Source of the DNA: Alphaproteobacteria bacterium
GTDB lineage: Bacteria; Pseudomonadota; Alphaproteobacteria; Rhizobiales; Aestuariivirgaceae
Reading direction: 5' to 3'
Length of the DNA stretch: 13,122 nucleotides
Assembly: GCA_024279045.1 (NCBI GenBank)
Contig: JAJRRZ010000261.1
Span: 1-13,122, forward strand
The notes beneath the pieces are model-generated. The model saw nothing but the letters and a program-made list of their open reading frames with translations, searched no databases and was not told where the DNA came from. Made by a program: the position numbers and the translations under genes. Of the stretch, positions 12,896-13,122 are shown one piece after another. Position 1 is the stretch's first letter. Every line of letters starts with the position of its first letter.

Positions 12896-13122
12896 TTAGG
12901 GTCTGGTCTCAATAAATGAGTGCTTCTCACGGGCATTTTGGCAAAATAGCAACAGTTTTTCGTTCGCAGGCAATAGTAGTCGACCGTAAACTATTCACAA
13001 GGCAATGCATGAACAGGAAAAATACGCAACTTGATGCAGCGGAAATTGCAAGGCTTTGCGTCGTAATGGCGCAAAGCCTTGCAATTTTCCTCAGGCAAAA
13101 ATGTTGTTGTGCCGGCGCAGCG
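12896..13122 (+). mobile_element. Incomplete IS5-like or MITE end at the right window edge
   Basis: TTAG (12896-12899) is followed by GGTCTGGTCTCAATAAATGA (from 12900), the same kind of end and target as at 174-178. The first 75 bp also align with the left half of the element at 8780. No transposase start appears in the following 220 bp, so this is probably a non-coding relative or a longer element whose other end lies outside the window. Confidence 0.6.
13041..13090. repeat. Long near-perfect hairpin inside the right-edge element
   Basis: GGAAATTGCAAGGCTTTGCG (13041-13060) pairs with 13070-13090, leaving a 9-nt loop (TCGTAATGG) and one bulged T near the base. There is no T run after it, so it is not a typical terminator. 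It may be the centre of the element that starts at 12900. Confidence 0.75.

Noticed and set aside
1..13122. CRISPR array, prophage, toxin-antitoxin or other defense system
   Set aside because: No regularly spaced direct repeats, no phage structural genes and no paired small toxin-antitoxin frames were seen on either strand.

Overview
The window is GC-rich chromosomal DNA from an alphaproteobacterium. The main evidence is a PopZ-family (DUF2497) polar organizer gene lying between a tolC-type outer-membrane factor gene and valS, an order familiar from alphaproteobacteria. The GatB and ValS proteins also look alphaproteobacterial. The genus cannot be named from the sequence alone.

Layout, left to right. 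Positions 1-178 hold the end of an IS5-like insertion sequence with the first codons of its transposase, running off the left edge. A minus-strand block follows: a small Sel1-repeat protein (220-474), a membrane-anchored endonuclease/exonuclease/phosphatase-fold protein (660-1568), gatB (1661-3157), valS (3278-6112), popZ (6283-7161) and tolC (7308-8726). From 8727 to 9109 there is no protein gene, but there is an inverted-repeat element (8780-8943) and the promoter of a plus-strand tRNA-Cys (9110-9183). Next on the minus strand are a BKACE-family (DUF849) enzyme (9253-10095) and ccdA (10155-10910). The 415-bp interval 10911-11325 holds a very large imperfect palindrome flanked by CTAG, then a promoter with overlapping palindromes. 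Facing away from ccdA on the plus strand are an ArsR-family regulator with two cysteines placed as in persulfide sensors (11326-11718) and a YeeE/YedE-type sulfur-compound transporter with the three family cysteines (11795-12883). The right edge (12896-13122) starts another copy of the IS5-like terminal repeat, cut by the window end.

How the genes fit together. The left and middle parts are mostly housekeeping: translation (gatB, valS, tRNA-Cys), polar organization (popZ) and export (tolC). The right part looks like a small thiol/sulfur module. A likely reactive-sulfur-sensing repressor controls a likely thiosulfate or related sulfur importer, and CcdA, which moves reducing equivalents across the membrane, lies divergently. 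This functional link is inference from family membership, cysteine positions and adjacency.

The most unusual signal is not a gene. Four places in 13 kb carry related ends resembling G(G/C)TC(T/A)GG(A/T)CTCA. One belongs to an IS with its transposase start. Two are short elements with both ends and no coding sequence (MITE-like), each just upstream of a gene (tolC and ccdA). One is incomplete. Three of the four abut a YTAR tetranucleotide (TTAG or CTAG), the kind of target used by IS5-type elements. I found no clearly new protein system.
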